In this document: piece by piece, positions 51,436-59,544 of the stretch
Position numbering within the stretch: position 1 is the stretch's first letter
Layout: each line of letters opens with the position of its first letter
From: CAYJLF01 sp964371055
Lineage (GTDB): Bacteria; Eisenbacteria; RBG-16-71-46; CAIMUX01
NCBI GenBank assembly: GCA_964371055.1
Contig: CAYJLF010000021.1
Location: forward strand, 1-64,000
DNA: 64,000 bases
Direction of reading: 5' to 3'
The notes under the pieces: generated by a model
The model's input: the letters and a program-made list of their open reading frames with translations, nothing else
Told to the model about the DNA's origin: nothing
The model's database searches: none
Position numbers and translations under genes: made by a program

Positions 51436-52020
51436 TCACGGCGGCGCGCAGTCGACCCAGTCGCGCAGCCGCTCGAGCGACTTGGGACCGATCCCTTTGA
51501 CGCGGCGGAGATCCTCGAGGCGGCGGAATGGACCGGCCCGATCCCGCTCCTCGATCAGGCGCCGGGCCATCGCCGGTCCGATGCCGGGGAGCAGTTCGAG
51601 GTCGCTCGCCGAGGCGACGTTGATCCTGATGCGGCCCCGCTCACGCACTCCGGCCGGCAGGGCGGATTCAGGCTGCACGGCGACCCGATCGGTCCTCTTC
51701 GGGTCGAGGCTGGTCCGCGTCCCGGCCCGATCCGAAACCGCGGCGGCGGCCCAGGGGCCCGGGATCAGCGCCGCGCCCATCGACTTCGGTGATACGTCGG
51801 AGCCGTCCTCGATCCCACCCTCTTCAGCCCCGATCTCGTCGGCTCCATCTCCCCCAAGCGTGAGTACAGAGTCGAGGGCAGACTGGCCGTTGAGCCACGC
51901 CGTCAGCTCGCGGTCAGGCCCGGCGCGACGGTGCTCGCTCCAGAGGGCCGCCACCTGCCCCAGGGAGAGCAGCGCGGCCAGAGTGAGGAGGGCCTGCCGT
52001 TCCTGGCTCGTCAAGATCAT
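51436..52020 (-). CDS. comEA: ComEA-type helix-hairpin-helix competence protein
   Basis: An N-terminal membrane helix (ALLTLAALLSLGQVAALW) is followed by a low-complexity spacer and, near the C-terminus, the ComEA tandem helix-hairpin-helix. This comprises INVASASDLELLPGIGPAMARRLIEERDRAGPF and DLRRVKGIGPKSLERLRDWV. ComEA binds incoming double-stranded DNA in the periplasm after pilus-driven uptake. ATG 52020 has GGGAGGGG upstream and gives 194 residues. With pilQ/pilT and dprA here, it supports natural transformation. It lies 35 nt after the barrel protein gene and is probably co-transcribed with it. Confidence 0.9.
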   Translation of the reverse strand: MILTSQERQALLTLAALLSLGQVAALWSEHRRAGPDRELTAWLNGQSALDSVLTLGGDGADEIGAEEGGIEDGSDVSPKSMGAALIPGPWAAAAVSDRAGTRTSLDPKRTDRVAVQPESALPAGVRERGRIRINVASASDLELLPGIGPAMARRLIEERDRAGPFRRLEDLRRVKGIGPKSLERLRDWVDCAPP

Positions 52021-52055
52021 CGCCCCTCCCCCGCACCGGGAGAGGGCCGGCGCGC

Positions 52056-54299
52056 TCAGTCGGTGAATCGCCAGGTCAGTCCCATGCGGTAGGTGCGCAA
52101 CGGGAGGGTCACCCAGCCGGCGGTCTCGTCGAAGTCGGCCGCGGCCGTTTCGTCCGACTCCAGGTTGATGAGGAGAAACGAGAAGGTCAAAGACTCGACC
52201 CGGGCCAACGCGCCGGCGTCGTAGCGGTCGCTCCACGGCAACTCGCCGTACGGCGTGCCGCGGCGTCCCGCCACCTCTCCGCGCAGGAATCCCTCGACCT
52301 CGAGGTCGCCCTCGAAGAACCGGGCCCCCCACGACAGCCGGAAGCTTCCCTCGACGGGAGTCATCCAGAGTTGATCGCGCCAACCGGGATCGGACAGACG
52401 CCCCGTCACGCTGCCGAAGAAGCCGAATCCTCCCGCCAGGCCCTGCCGCGCGTGCAAGCGCGCGCTCACCACCCGGATCGTGGCATCCCGCGCCGCAGCG
52501 GAGAGAAGCCCCCACGACTCCGGAACGAAGAGCGCAAACTCCTCTCCGGTCGGCGCGACGGCATGCGCGATGCTGACTCCCCGCACGCGCAGAAGAGCTT
52601 CGTCCGGCGGCTTCCGCGCCAGCCCGGCCGTGAAGAACCCCGACGCTGTCGCCGGCTCCCGATCCACCACCTTCGTCCGGCGGAGTTCGAGGCCGAACCG
52701 GGAGATCACCTCGAGCGGTCGGCCAGGGTCGATGAGCGCAGCGGAAGCGCTGTCCGCCGTTGACGCCAACCAGACCCCTTGCCCGACGATCGACGCGAGG
52801 TCGCCCGCCAACCGCGGCACCAGAGGGGCGCGGGGCATGCGATCGAGGTGCGCCGCGAGACGCCATCCGTGCGGAAGCCGACGGGAAGCGTCGAACGCCG
52901 CGGTCCAGTCGCTCTTTCCTGCGATCGGTGACGAAAGGCCGCCTGATCCCTGGTACCGCCACGTTCCCGACACTCCTTCGATCCCCGCTGCAATCCCCGG
53001 GCCGAACGAGGTCTTGTCACGCCAGGTTCCCCCCGGTTCGTCGCGGCGGAAACGGAGATGGTTTCGATCCAGTTGGAACGTGACGCGCGGCCGCACGCGA
53101 TCCCCCGGCCCCTCCACCCGCAGGAGCCCGCGGCCGAAGGCGTCCTTGCGGAGAGCGGCGGGAGATCCGTCCCAGAGCTGTCGATTCCAAGTCACCGCGA
53201 GCGAGAGATCGCCCCGCCAACCCGCATGCCGCACGAGCAGGCCGGCCTCGGTCGAGGATCGGTGAAAGGCGTAACGCTCGAACCAGAAAGGACGGACACG
53301 GGCGATCTGCCGGTGCCAGCCGAGACGCCATCCCCCCCATGAGGTCCCGCGATCGAACCGCAGCAGCAGGTTTTCCGCGAACTGCGCCAGGTAGCCGGTC
53401 TCGAATCGTCCCTCGGACTTGGTGTCCTGGTAGCCGAAGCGCCAGAGGCCTGATCCCGACGGCCGCGCCAGGAAAAACTCCTCGGTGAACACGCCCCCCG
53501 TTCCGCGAGTCGCCCGGGCGGCACTGGCGGCCCTCGTGGAGTCAGGGCCGAGCAGTTCGAGCTCGAGGATCTGCCCGCCACTCGGATTCGACGGCAGACG
53601 GATCGGATCGGCGTCGTGGAGCATGACACGCCCCAGCCAAAGGGGACCCACCGCATCGGGGGCCAGGCCGGGATCTCCGGGCGCCGGCAGCGGCATCCCC
53701 TCGAGGAGCACCGCGGGGGTCTCTCGTCCGGGGAGGTCACCCGGATCGACCGGATCGGGAAGGTGGTGGGCCGGAGAGGGAACGCGCTGCAGACCGGCCG
53801 CGACGGCGACGGCGTCGCGCATCGGGTAGTCGACGGCGCGGTCGACCACCTCGGGCGGTCCGAGCGTCGTGAACGCGCCGACCGGATCCGGCCACGGGAG
53901 CCGGGCGGTAGACCAGGACCAGGTCCGGCGCGGGGGGTGCGGGGAGAGAGAGTCCGCCGCCGTGGCGCCATCCACATCCCGGAGGCTGTCCGCCTCGCCG
54001 GAGTCGCGCGCGATCCCCGCCTTCAGCGTGTCCGCCTGGACCGAGGAGGAATCGGGATCCGTGGTCGTGACCAGGCGAGGAGGGAGAGGACGCGTCCCGG
54101 CGCTCTTCGGCCGGGGGAGCTCCCCGAAGCCGCCGGGCGAAGCGACACCGGCAGGCGCGATCAAGAGGGAGAGAGTCGCGAGGAGAGCAGCGTCGAGAGA
54201 TGCGGTCCGTACCCGCCGGCGCGACGCCGTCCGGACGGTCGGGACGGGGATCAGGCTGCCCGGTCGTGAGCTTCCGGCGAATCGATCTGCGTGCGGCAA
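52056..54299 (-). CDS. Outer-membrane barrel protein upstream of comEA
   Basis: This is a roughly 750-residue protein. A signal-like segment (AALLATLSLLIAPAGVAS) is followed by a plug-like region with small polar and Pro residues (about 80-260). A long series of amphipathic strands rich in W/R/F (GGWRLGWHRQIARVRPFWFERYAF, LSFLLINLE) ends in RMGLTWRFTD. This looks like a TonB-receptor-like or porin-like barrel, but no family is recognizable. No ATG or GTG lies between the previous stop (54251) and the signal; TTG 54299 is assumed, and ATG 54380 would overlap the TPR gene by 130 nt. The next gene is comEA. Confidence 0.55.
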   Translation of the reverse strand: MPHADRFAGSSRPGSLIPVPTVRTASRRRVRTASLDAALLATLSLLIAPAGVASPGGFGELPRPKSAGTRPLPPRLVTTTDPDSSSVQADTLKAGIARDSGEADSLRDVDGATAADSLSPHPPRRTWSWSTARLPWPDPVGAFTTLGPPEVVDRAVDYPMRDAVAVAAGLQRVPSPAHHLPDPVDPGDLPGRETPAVLLEGMPLPAPGDPGLAPDAVGPLWLGRVMLHDADPIRLPSNPSGGQILELELLGPDSTRAASAARATRGTGGVFTEEFFLARPSGSGLWRFGYQDTKSEGRFETGYLAQFAENLLLRFDRGTSWGGWRLGWHRQIARVRPFWFERYAFHRSSTEAGLLVRHAGWRGDLSLAVTWNRQLWDGSPAALRKDAFGRGLLRVEGPGDRVRPRVTFQLDRNHLRFRRDEPGGTWRDKTSFGPGIAAGIEGVSGTWRYQGSGGLSSPIAGKSDWTAAFDASRRLPHGWRLAAHLDRMPRAPLVPRLAGDLASIVGQGVWLASTADSASAALIDPGRPLEVISRFGLELRRTKVVDREPATASGFFTAGLARKPPDEALLRVRGVSIAHAVAPTGEEFALFVPESWGLLSAAARDATIRVVSARLHARQGLAGGFGFFGSVTGRLSDPGWRDQLWMTPVEGSFRLSWGARFFEGDLEVEGFLRGEVAGRRGTPYGELPWSDRYDAGALARVESLTFSFLLINLESDETAAADFDETAGWVTLPLRTYRMGLTWRFTD

Positions 54300-56392
54300 C
54301 GATCGCGGCGTTCGTCCACATCGGAGAAGGGAGCCTCCTCCTCCGCGATCCGCTCGAAGATCTCCGCCGCTTCCCGCCATTCCGCGACCGACTCCAACGC
54401 CACGCCCAGGTGATAGAGGAGGCTGAGCCGCCGTGGCCCCTCCTCAACCGGCTGTTCCAGGGCGGAGCGGAACTCGTGCACCGCCTCGCGATGGCGCTGG
54501 AGCTCCATCAGGCAGAGCCCCCGGAGTTCGCGCGCCTGTCCTTCCATCTCGGGGGAGATCCCGGGCGCCCCGAGGACCGCGTCGGCCTCGTCGATCGCCT
54601 CGTCGAAAAGCCCCATCCCCTGATGCGAGACGGCGAGGTCATAGTGGCTTTGCCAGTCGTCCCCGGCAATCTGCTTCTTCACGCCCTCCCGGAACTCGTC
54701 CAAGAGCGCCCCGAGGTCGACCCACTCGTCGCTGGCCACCGCCCGCGCCGGCGCTCCGACCGCGAGGGTCGCCCCACTGGTCTCGAGCACACCCGCGATC
54801 GAGTTTCGCGTCTCCTCCGGGATCCGCTCCGCGCCGGGAACCCCCATCTCGCGGAACCGAGCCAGCCGACGCCGCGCGGTCGAGTCCTCAGGATCGATCT
54901 GGAGCACCTGCAGGAAGACTTCGAGCGCCTCCTCCATCACTCCCGCCTCGATCCAGGCATCCCCGAGCAGGACGAGATAGTGCAGTTCGCCCGCCGAGTC
55001 CTCCTGCAGGCGGGTGATCTCGACCAGGCGCGTGAGCGCGGTCGGATCGAGCGGCTGCTCATGTCGCGCCCGCTCCAGCAGGCGACGCGCCTCGGGCCAA
55101 TGCCCGGCCTCGAAGGCCTCGTCCGCCTGCTCCACCCACGACCGGCGCGAGGGCTCGAGATTCTCGGACACCTCGATTCCGGCCTGATCGAGCGCCGTCG
55201 ACTCGGGGCAGGAAGTGCTCTCCTCGCTCCAGGACGACGCCGGGAAGTGCTCGACGACGAAGTCGCCCGGCTCGATCCGCGGGCCGGCGGTCGGGAGCGG
55301 AATCGCGTGGTCGGCCGCCTGGTCCTGCGCCTCCCCGCGGGGCTCCTCACTTCCCGTCTGCACGGCCGATTGGGATGCCTCGGCGGCGAGCTCGGAGAGG
55401 GCTTCGGCGAACGCCGCCGACGCCAGGCTCTCCACCTCCAGCAACGGCTCCGAATTGCCGGCGGAGTCGAACGCCGGTCCGCCATCGACCGGCAAGGGAT
55501 CCGCCGGATCGGGGCCGTCGGTCCGAGCGGCGACGTCCAGCGTCGCGACCTCGCCGGTCGGAGCCCCGGTCGGGCCCGACCCCGCGCGCAGGAACCCCCC
55601 CGTCGACGCCTCGGCGCGATACGGCTCCTCGAGCGCGGCAAGCAAGCGCTCGTCCCGGCCCGGGATCCGCTCGCGGGGGGCAGCCTCGGCGTCCTCCGGC
55701 CGGGCCTCATCGGCGACCTCGCGGTCGCCCGCCTCGGAGACCACGGCGTCGGCCCCGGGCTCCGACTCGGCGCCCTGCCGGGCATGGAAGTCCGCCTCCG
55801 CCTGGACAGCCTTCCGGATCAGCTCCCGGCCGATATCGACCGCTTCCTCGTGGTCGGCCAGGCGCCCGGCCAGGGACCGCAGGAGCGCCGCCGCCCGGTC
55901 CTCCCGCCCGGCTCGAGAGTAGTGCTCCGCCAGGCGCAGGGCGGCCTCATGCTGCAGGCCGACCACGGAAGAGGCGCGCTCGACCGCCTCGAGAAAGGCG
56001 TCATCGAATCGGTCGACTTCCACCACGCCGTCCAGGTAGGCGAGGAAGTGTGGAACGGCCTCCCCGACGAGCCCCTCGAGGTAGTAGAGGTCCCCGAGGA
56101 CCCGGTGGACGAGGTGTCGTTCGGCGTCCAACCGCAGCACTTTCTTGCAGATCGCGATCGCGTTGCGATGGAGTCCCTCGCGCTGGTAGGACTGGACCGC
56201 GTCCATCCAGGCATCGAGCGCTTCCGTCGTCCGACCCGCCCGGACGAGCAGATCTCCCAGGTAGACGTGGTCGTAAGGATCGGATTCGGCCTCGCCGAGG
56301 AGTCGGCGCATCTCCGCCACCGCCAACGGGATCTTGCCGTCCCGCGCCAGTTGCTGCGCTTTACGCCGGGCGAGAACGTTCTTGTCCACCAA
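54251..56392 (-). CDS. TPR-repeat protein with acidic linker
   Basis: The 713-residue protein lacks a signal peptide and starts MVDKNVLARRKAQQLARDGKIPLAVAEMRRLLG. TPR units fill about residues 15-175. A Glu/Ala/Ser/Pro-rich linker covers about 180-400, and a second TPR array covers 430-700. The second array includes DDWQSHYDLAVSHQGMGLFDEAIDEADAVLG, a form I associate with scaffold TPR proteins of delta-proteobacteria-like groups. It is likely a cytoplasmic scaffold; its partners are unknown. It overlaps the start of the downstream barrel gene and is separated from hutI by 169 nt. I do not recognize a specific homologue. Confidence 0.75.
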   Translation of the reverse strand: MVDKNVLARRKAQQLARDGKIPLAVAEMRRLLGEAESDPYDHVYLGDLLVRAGRTTEALDAWMDAVQSYQREGLHRNAIAICKKVLRLDAERHLVHRVLGDLYYLEGLVGEAVPHFLAYLDGVVEVDRFDDAFLEAVERASSVVGLQHEAALRLAEHYSRAGREDRAAALLRSLAGRLADHEEAVDIGRELIRKAVQAEADFHARQGAESEPGADAVVSEAGDREVADEARPEDAEAAPRERIPGRDERLLAALEEPYRAEASTGGFLRAGSGPTGAPTGEVATLDVAARTDGPDPADPLPVDGGPAFDSAGNSEPLLEVESLASAAFAEALSELAAEASQSAVQTGSEEPRGEAQDQAADHAIPLPTAGPRIEPGDFVVEHFPASSWSEESTSCPESTALDQAGIEVSENLEPSRRSWVEQADEAFEAGHWPEARRLLERARHEQPLDPTALTRLVEITRLQEDSAGELHYLVLLGDAWIEAGVMEEALEVFLQVLQIDPEDSTARRRLARFREMGVPGAERIPEETRNSIAGVLETSGATLAVGAPARAVASDEWVDLGALLDEFREGVKKQIAGDDWQSHYDLAVSHQGMGLFDEAIDEADAVLGAPGISPEMEGQARELRGLCLMELQRHREAVHEFRSALEQPVEEGPRRLSLLYHLGVALESVAEWREAAEIFERIAEEEAPFSDVDERRDRCRTQIDSPEAHDRAA

Positions 56393-56561
56393 CGTCTCCG
56401 GGCCGCTTGCCTGCCGACCAAGGATGACCGGACCCTCCGCGCCAGAAGGGCGGGGGGCGCCGGGACGATCCGGTATTCGATTCCCTTGTGCTTATCGTCC
56501 GGCTCCGAAGGCATCTCCAACGAAAAGCTGGAGATCGGTGATCGGTCGGGACGGCCGAGGG

Positions 56562-57821
56562 TCAGACTGGAATCGGTCGTCCGTCCTTGAAGAGCTGGCG
56601 AACATGGGAGACGCCCAGGTGGTAGGCCAGAGAGACGTAGCTGGGCGCGTCCAGGACCTGCAGGTCGGCGCGCAGCCCGGGCGCGATGCGGCCCCTGTCC
56701 TCCCCCAGTCCGACCGCGTGGGCGGCGTTCACGGTCGCCGCCGTGACGGCCTCGGCGGGCGTCAGACCGAGTTCGAGGCAGGCGAGACTGATCACCAGCG
56801 GCATCGACTCGCACATCGACGAGCCGGGGTTGCAGTCGGTCGCCAGCGCCACCGGAATCTCCATCTGCATCATCGTTCGCGCCGGAGCGTAGTGTCCCTG
56901 CCCGAGCGAGAAGCTGGTGGCCGGCAGCAGGACGGCGGTGACACCGCCACGACAGAGCGCGAGCAGGCCATGTTCGGTCACCTCCAGAAGGTGGTCCGCC
57001 GAGACCGCGCCCAGTTCGGAGGCCAACTCCGCCCCGCCGACCGGCGCGAACTCGTCCGCGTGCAGCTTGAGCCGGAGCCCACGGCGGGCCGCCTCCACCA
57101 GGATCATGCGGGATTGCTCAGCCGTGAAGACCCCCCGCTCGCAGAAGACGTCGCAGAAAACCGCCCGCGTCTCTGTCGCCACGCGCGGGAGCATCTCGTC
57201 CACGATGAGACGCACGTAAGCGTCGCGATCCTCACGGTACTCGTCCGGAAACTCGTGGGCCCCGAGGAAGGTGGGAACCAGGTCGACCGGGTGCGCGGCA
57301 TCCAGCTCTCCGATGAGTCGCAGCGCGCGCAGTTCCTGCTCCGTATTCAGGCCGTACCCGCTCTTCGCCTCGACCGTCGTCGTGCCGAGCCGGAGCATTC
57401 GGTCGAGCCTCCGGGCGGTCTGGCGCCGGATCTCCTCGTCCCCCGTCTCCCGGAACGCGCGCACCGAGGAGCGGATCCCGCCGCCGGCCGCGGCGATCTC
57501 CAGGTACGAACGCCCCCGGCAACGCTGGTCGAACTCGCCGGCCCGCGAGCCGGCGAAGAGCACGTGGGTGTGAGGATCCACGAAGCCGGGAAGCACGACG
57601 CCCCCCTCCGCGTCGTCGATCGCCCCGGCCGGAGCTTCGAATCGCTCCAGGATCTCGCCCTCCGCCCCGGCGGCTGCGATCCGATCGCCGCGGATGGCGA
57701 TCGCGCCTCCGGCGATGATGCCCAGCTCGTCCATCTGCGCCCCCCGCCGCGGGACGGGCCCTTCGCTCAGGGTGACGAGCTCTCCGATCCCACACAGGAT
57801 GCGATCAACCTGTTCCCTCAC
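56562..57821 (-). CDS. hutI: Imidazolonepropionase
   Basis: HutI hydrolyses imidazolone-5-propionate to formiminoglutamate. The amidohydrolase metal site begins with VDPHTHVLFAGSRAGEFDQRCRG (H-x-H) and AAAGGGIRSSVRAFRETG, the family signature. KLHADEFAPVGGAELASELGAVSADHLLEVTEHG and ATDCNPGSSMCESMPLVISLACLELGLTPAEAV complete it. Its 419 residues fit. It works after HutU, encoded 7.4 kb away on the same strand; the two genes are not in one operon here. Confidence 0.96.
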   Translation of the reverse strand: MREQVDRILCGIGELVTLSEGPVPRRGAQMDELGIIAGGAIAIRGDRIAAAGAEGEILERFEAPAGAIDDAEGGVVLPGFVDPHTHVLFAGSRAGEFDQRCRGRSYLEIAAAGGGIRSSVRAFRETGDEEIRRQTARRLDRMLRLGTTTVEAKSGYGLNTEQELRALRLIGELDAAHPVDLVPTFLGAHEFPDEYREDRDAYVRLIVDEMLPRVATETRAVFCDVFCERGVFTAEQSRMILVEAARRGLRLKLHADEFAPVGGAELASELGAVSADHLLEVTEHGLLALCRGGVTAVLLPATSFSLGQGHYAPARTMMQMEIPVALATDCNPGSSMCESMPLVISLACLELGLTPAEAVTAATVNAAHAVGLGEDRGRIAPGLRADLQVLDAPSYVSLAYHLGVSHVRQLFKDGRPIPV

Positions 57822-58017
57822 GCTCCCCTCCCGGTTGAGGTCCGTCGCCGATTCTAGCGACTGGCGCGGACGCGGGGAACGGCTCAGCGAAGGGACCCCG
57901 CGCCGTCTTTCCGCCCGTCGTTGAGCGCCGGCGTCTCGGGAGGCTTGCCGGATCGTTCAGGCCTCCTTATGATCGCCCTGCGCCTTTCGTCGCGGCGAGG
58001 GGCACTGGGAGGAAGCT

Positions 58018-59544
58018 TTGACGAACGCCGACGTCGAGCCGGGCGCACAGGTAACAGGTCACCCCGCCATGCCCGGTCGGGACGCACCGCGAGCGCGGGA
58101 TCTCCGATCGAAAACCGCCGAGCGGGAGAAGCGCAACGTCGCCCTCAGCTCGGTCATCGCGGCGGTGGTGCTGACCGGGACCAAGCTGGTGGTCGGCCTC
58201 ATGACTGGCAGCCTGGGAATCCTCTCCGAGGCGATGCACTCCGGTCTCGACCTCGTCGCGGCCGGGCTGACCCTGGTGGCGGTCCGCGTCTCCGGACGCC
58301 CGGCCGATCCGGATCACCCGTACGGCCACGGGAAGGTCGAGAACCTCTCCGCTCTCCTGCAAACCGTCCTCCTCCTCTTGACCTGCGTCTGGATCACGTG
58401 GGAGGCGATCCGCCGTCTCCTGACGCCCGACGTGCACGTCGATGCCAACATCTGGGCCTTCCTCGTCGTCCTGCTCTCACTCGTGGTCGACTGGTCACGT
58501 TCCCGCGCGCTGCTGAAAGTCGCGCGCCGCCACAAGAGCGCGGCGCTCGAGGCCGACGCGCTGCATTTCTCTACCGACCTCTGGTCGAGCCTTGTCGTCC
58601 TGGGCGGACTCGTCCTGGTCCGCCTCGCGGGCATGACCGGCTGGCCCTGGCTGGTCCATGCCGACGCGGTGGCCGCGCTCATGGTGGCCGCCATCGTCGT
58701 CAAGATCGGGTGGCAACTCGGCCGGCACAACGTCGACGCCCTGCTCGATCGCACGCCGCCCCAACTGCGCGAACAGCTGGCCCGGGCGGCCGGCGTCGCG
58801 GGAGTCCGCGCCGTTCCCCGGCTTCGCGTGCGGCAGGTCGGCCCGCAGTCGTTCGTCGATCTCACCGTCCACGTCGATCGAGGGAGTCCCTTCGATCGCG
58901 CGCACGCCATCGCCGACGAAGTGGAGCGATCGATCCACGGATTCTTGCCGCAGGCCGACGTCGTGGTTCACGTCGAGCCGGTCGAGGGAGCCGACGAGGG
59001 GATCCTCGACAAGATCAGGATCCTCGCCGCGCGCGAGGGTTTCAGCGCGCACGCGATCCAGCTCCACGAAGTCGGCGGCCGGTACACGATCGAGATGCAC
59101 CTCGAGGCGACCGAGCCACTGACGGTCGGTCAGGCGCACACTCGGGCGCACGCCTTCGAGGAGGCTCTACGTACGTCCCTGTTCCACCTCGACCACGTCG
59201 TCACCCACCTGGAGCCGCCGGGGACGGGGATCCGGACCCGCCCCGGCACCCCCGCCGAGATCGATCGCATCCGGGGAGCGCTGCAGTTCATCCCGGCGGA
59301 ACTGGGCGTCACGTGCGAGCCACACGCCGTCGATGTCAGGGTCGAGGAGCGCCGGCTGTCGGTCTCGTTCCATTGCGTCATGCCACCGGCGCTCTCCCTC
59401 GACGAGGCACACCGGATCTGTCACGAGATCGAGAAGCGGCTTCGCGCGCGGTTGCCGGAGATCGTGCGCGTCACGATCCGGGTGGAGCCTCCGGCGAGTT
59501 GTCCGGAGGCGTACGCTCCCCGAACCACGCCGCAGCCTGGTTGA
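58018..59544 (+). CDS. CDF cation efflux transporter with triple C-terminal domain
   Basis: Six membrane helices carry the cation-diffusion-facilitator metal sites: GILSEAMHSGLDLVAAGL (H-x3-D), DPDHPYGHGKVENLSALL and ALEADALHFSTDLWSSLVV (H-x3-D). The first cytoplasmic ferredoxin-like dimerization domain ends HAIADEVERSIHGFLPQADVVVHVEP. Two more segments of the same type follow, ending LFHLDHVVTHLEP and RAR-LPEIVRVTIRVEP, so there are three tandem modules instead of one. It is 508 residues against the usual 300. A TTG start at 58018 follows GGGAGGAAG. It would export Zn, Fe, Mn or similar ions. Its 3' end overlaps dinG tail to tail by 74 nt. Confidence 0.88.
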   Translation: MTNADVEPGAQVTGHPAMPGRDAPRARDLRSKTAEREKRNVALSSVIAAVVLTGTKLVVGLMTGSLGILSEAMHSGLDLVAAGLTLVAVRVSGRPADPDHPYGHGKVENLSALLQTVLLLLTCVWITWEAIRRLLTPDVHVDANIWAFLVVLLSLVVDWSRSRALLKVARRHKSAALEADALHFSTDLWSSLVVLGGLVLVRLAGMTGWPWLVHADAVAALMVAAIVVKIGWQLGRHNVDALLDRTPPQLREQLARAAGVAGVRAVPRLRVRQVGPQSFVDLTVHVDRGSPFDRAHAIADEVERSIHGFLPQADVVVHVEPVEGADEGILDKIRILAAREGFSAHAIQLHEVGGRYTIEMHLEATEPLTVGQAHTRAHAFEEALRTSLFHLDHVVTHLEPPGTGIRTRPGTPAEIDRIRGALQFIPAELGVTCEPHAVDVRVEERRLSVSFHCVMPPALSLDEAHRICHEIEKRLRARLPEIVRVTIRVEPPASCPEAYAPRTTPQPG

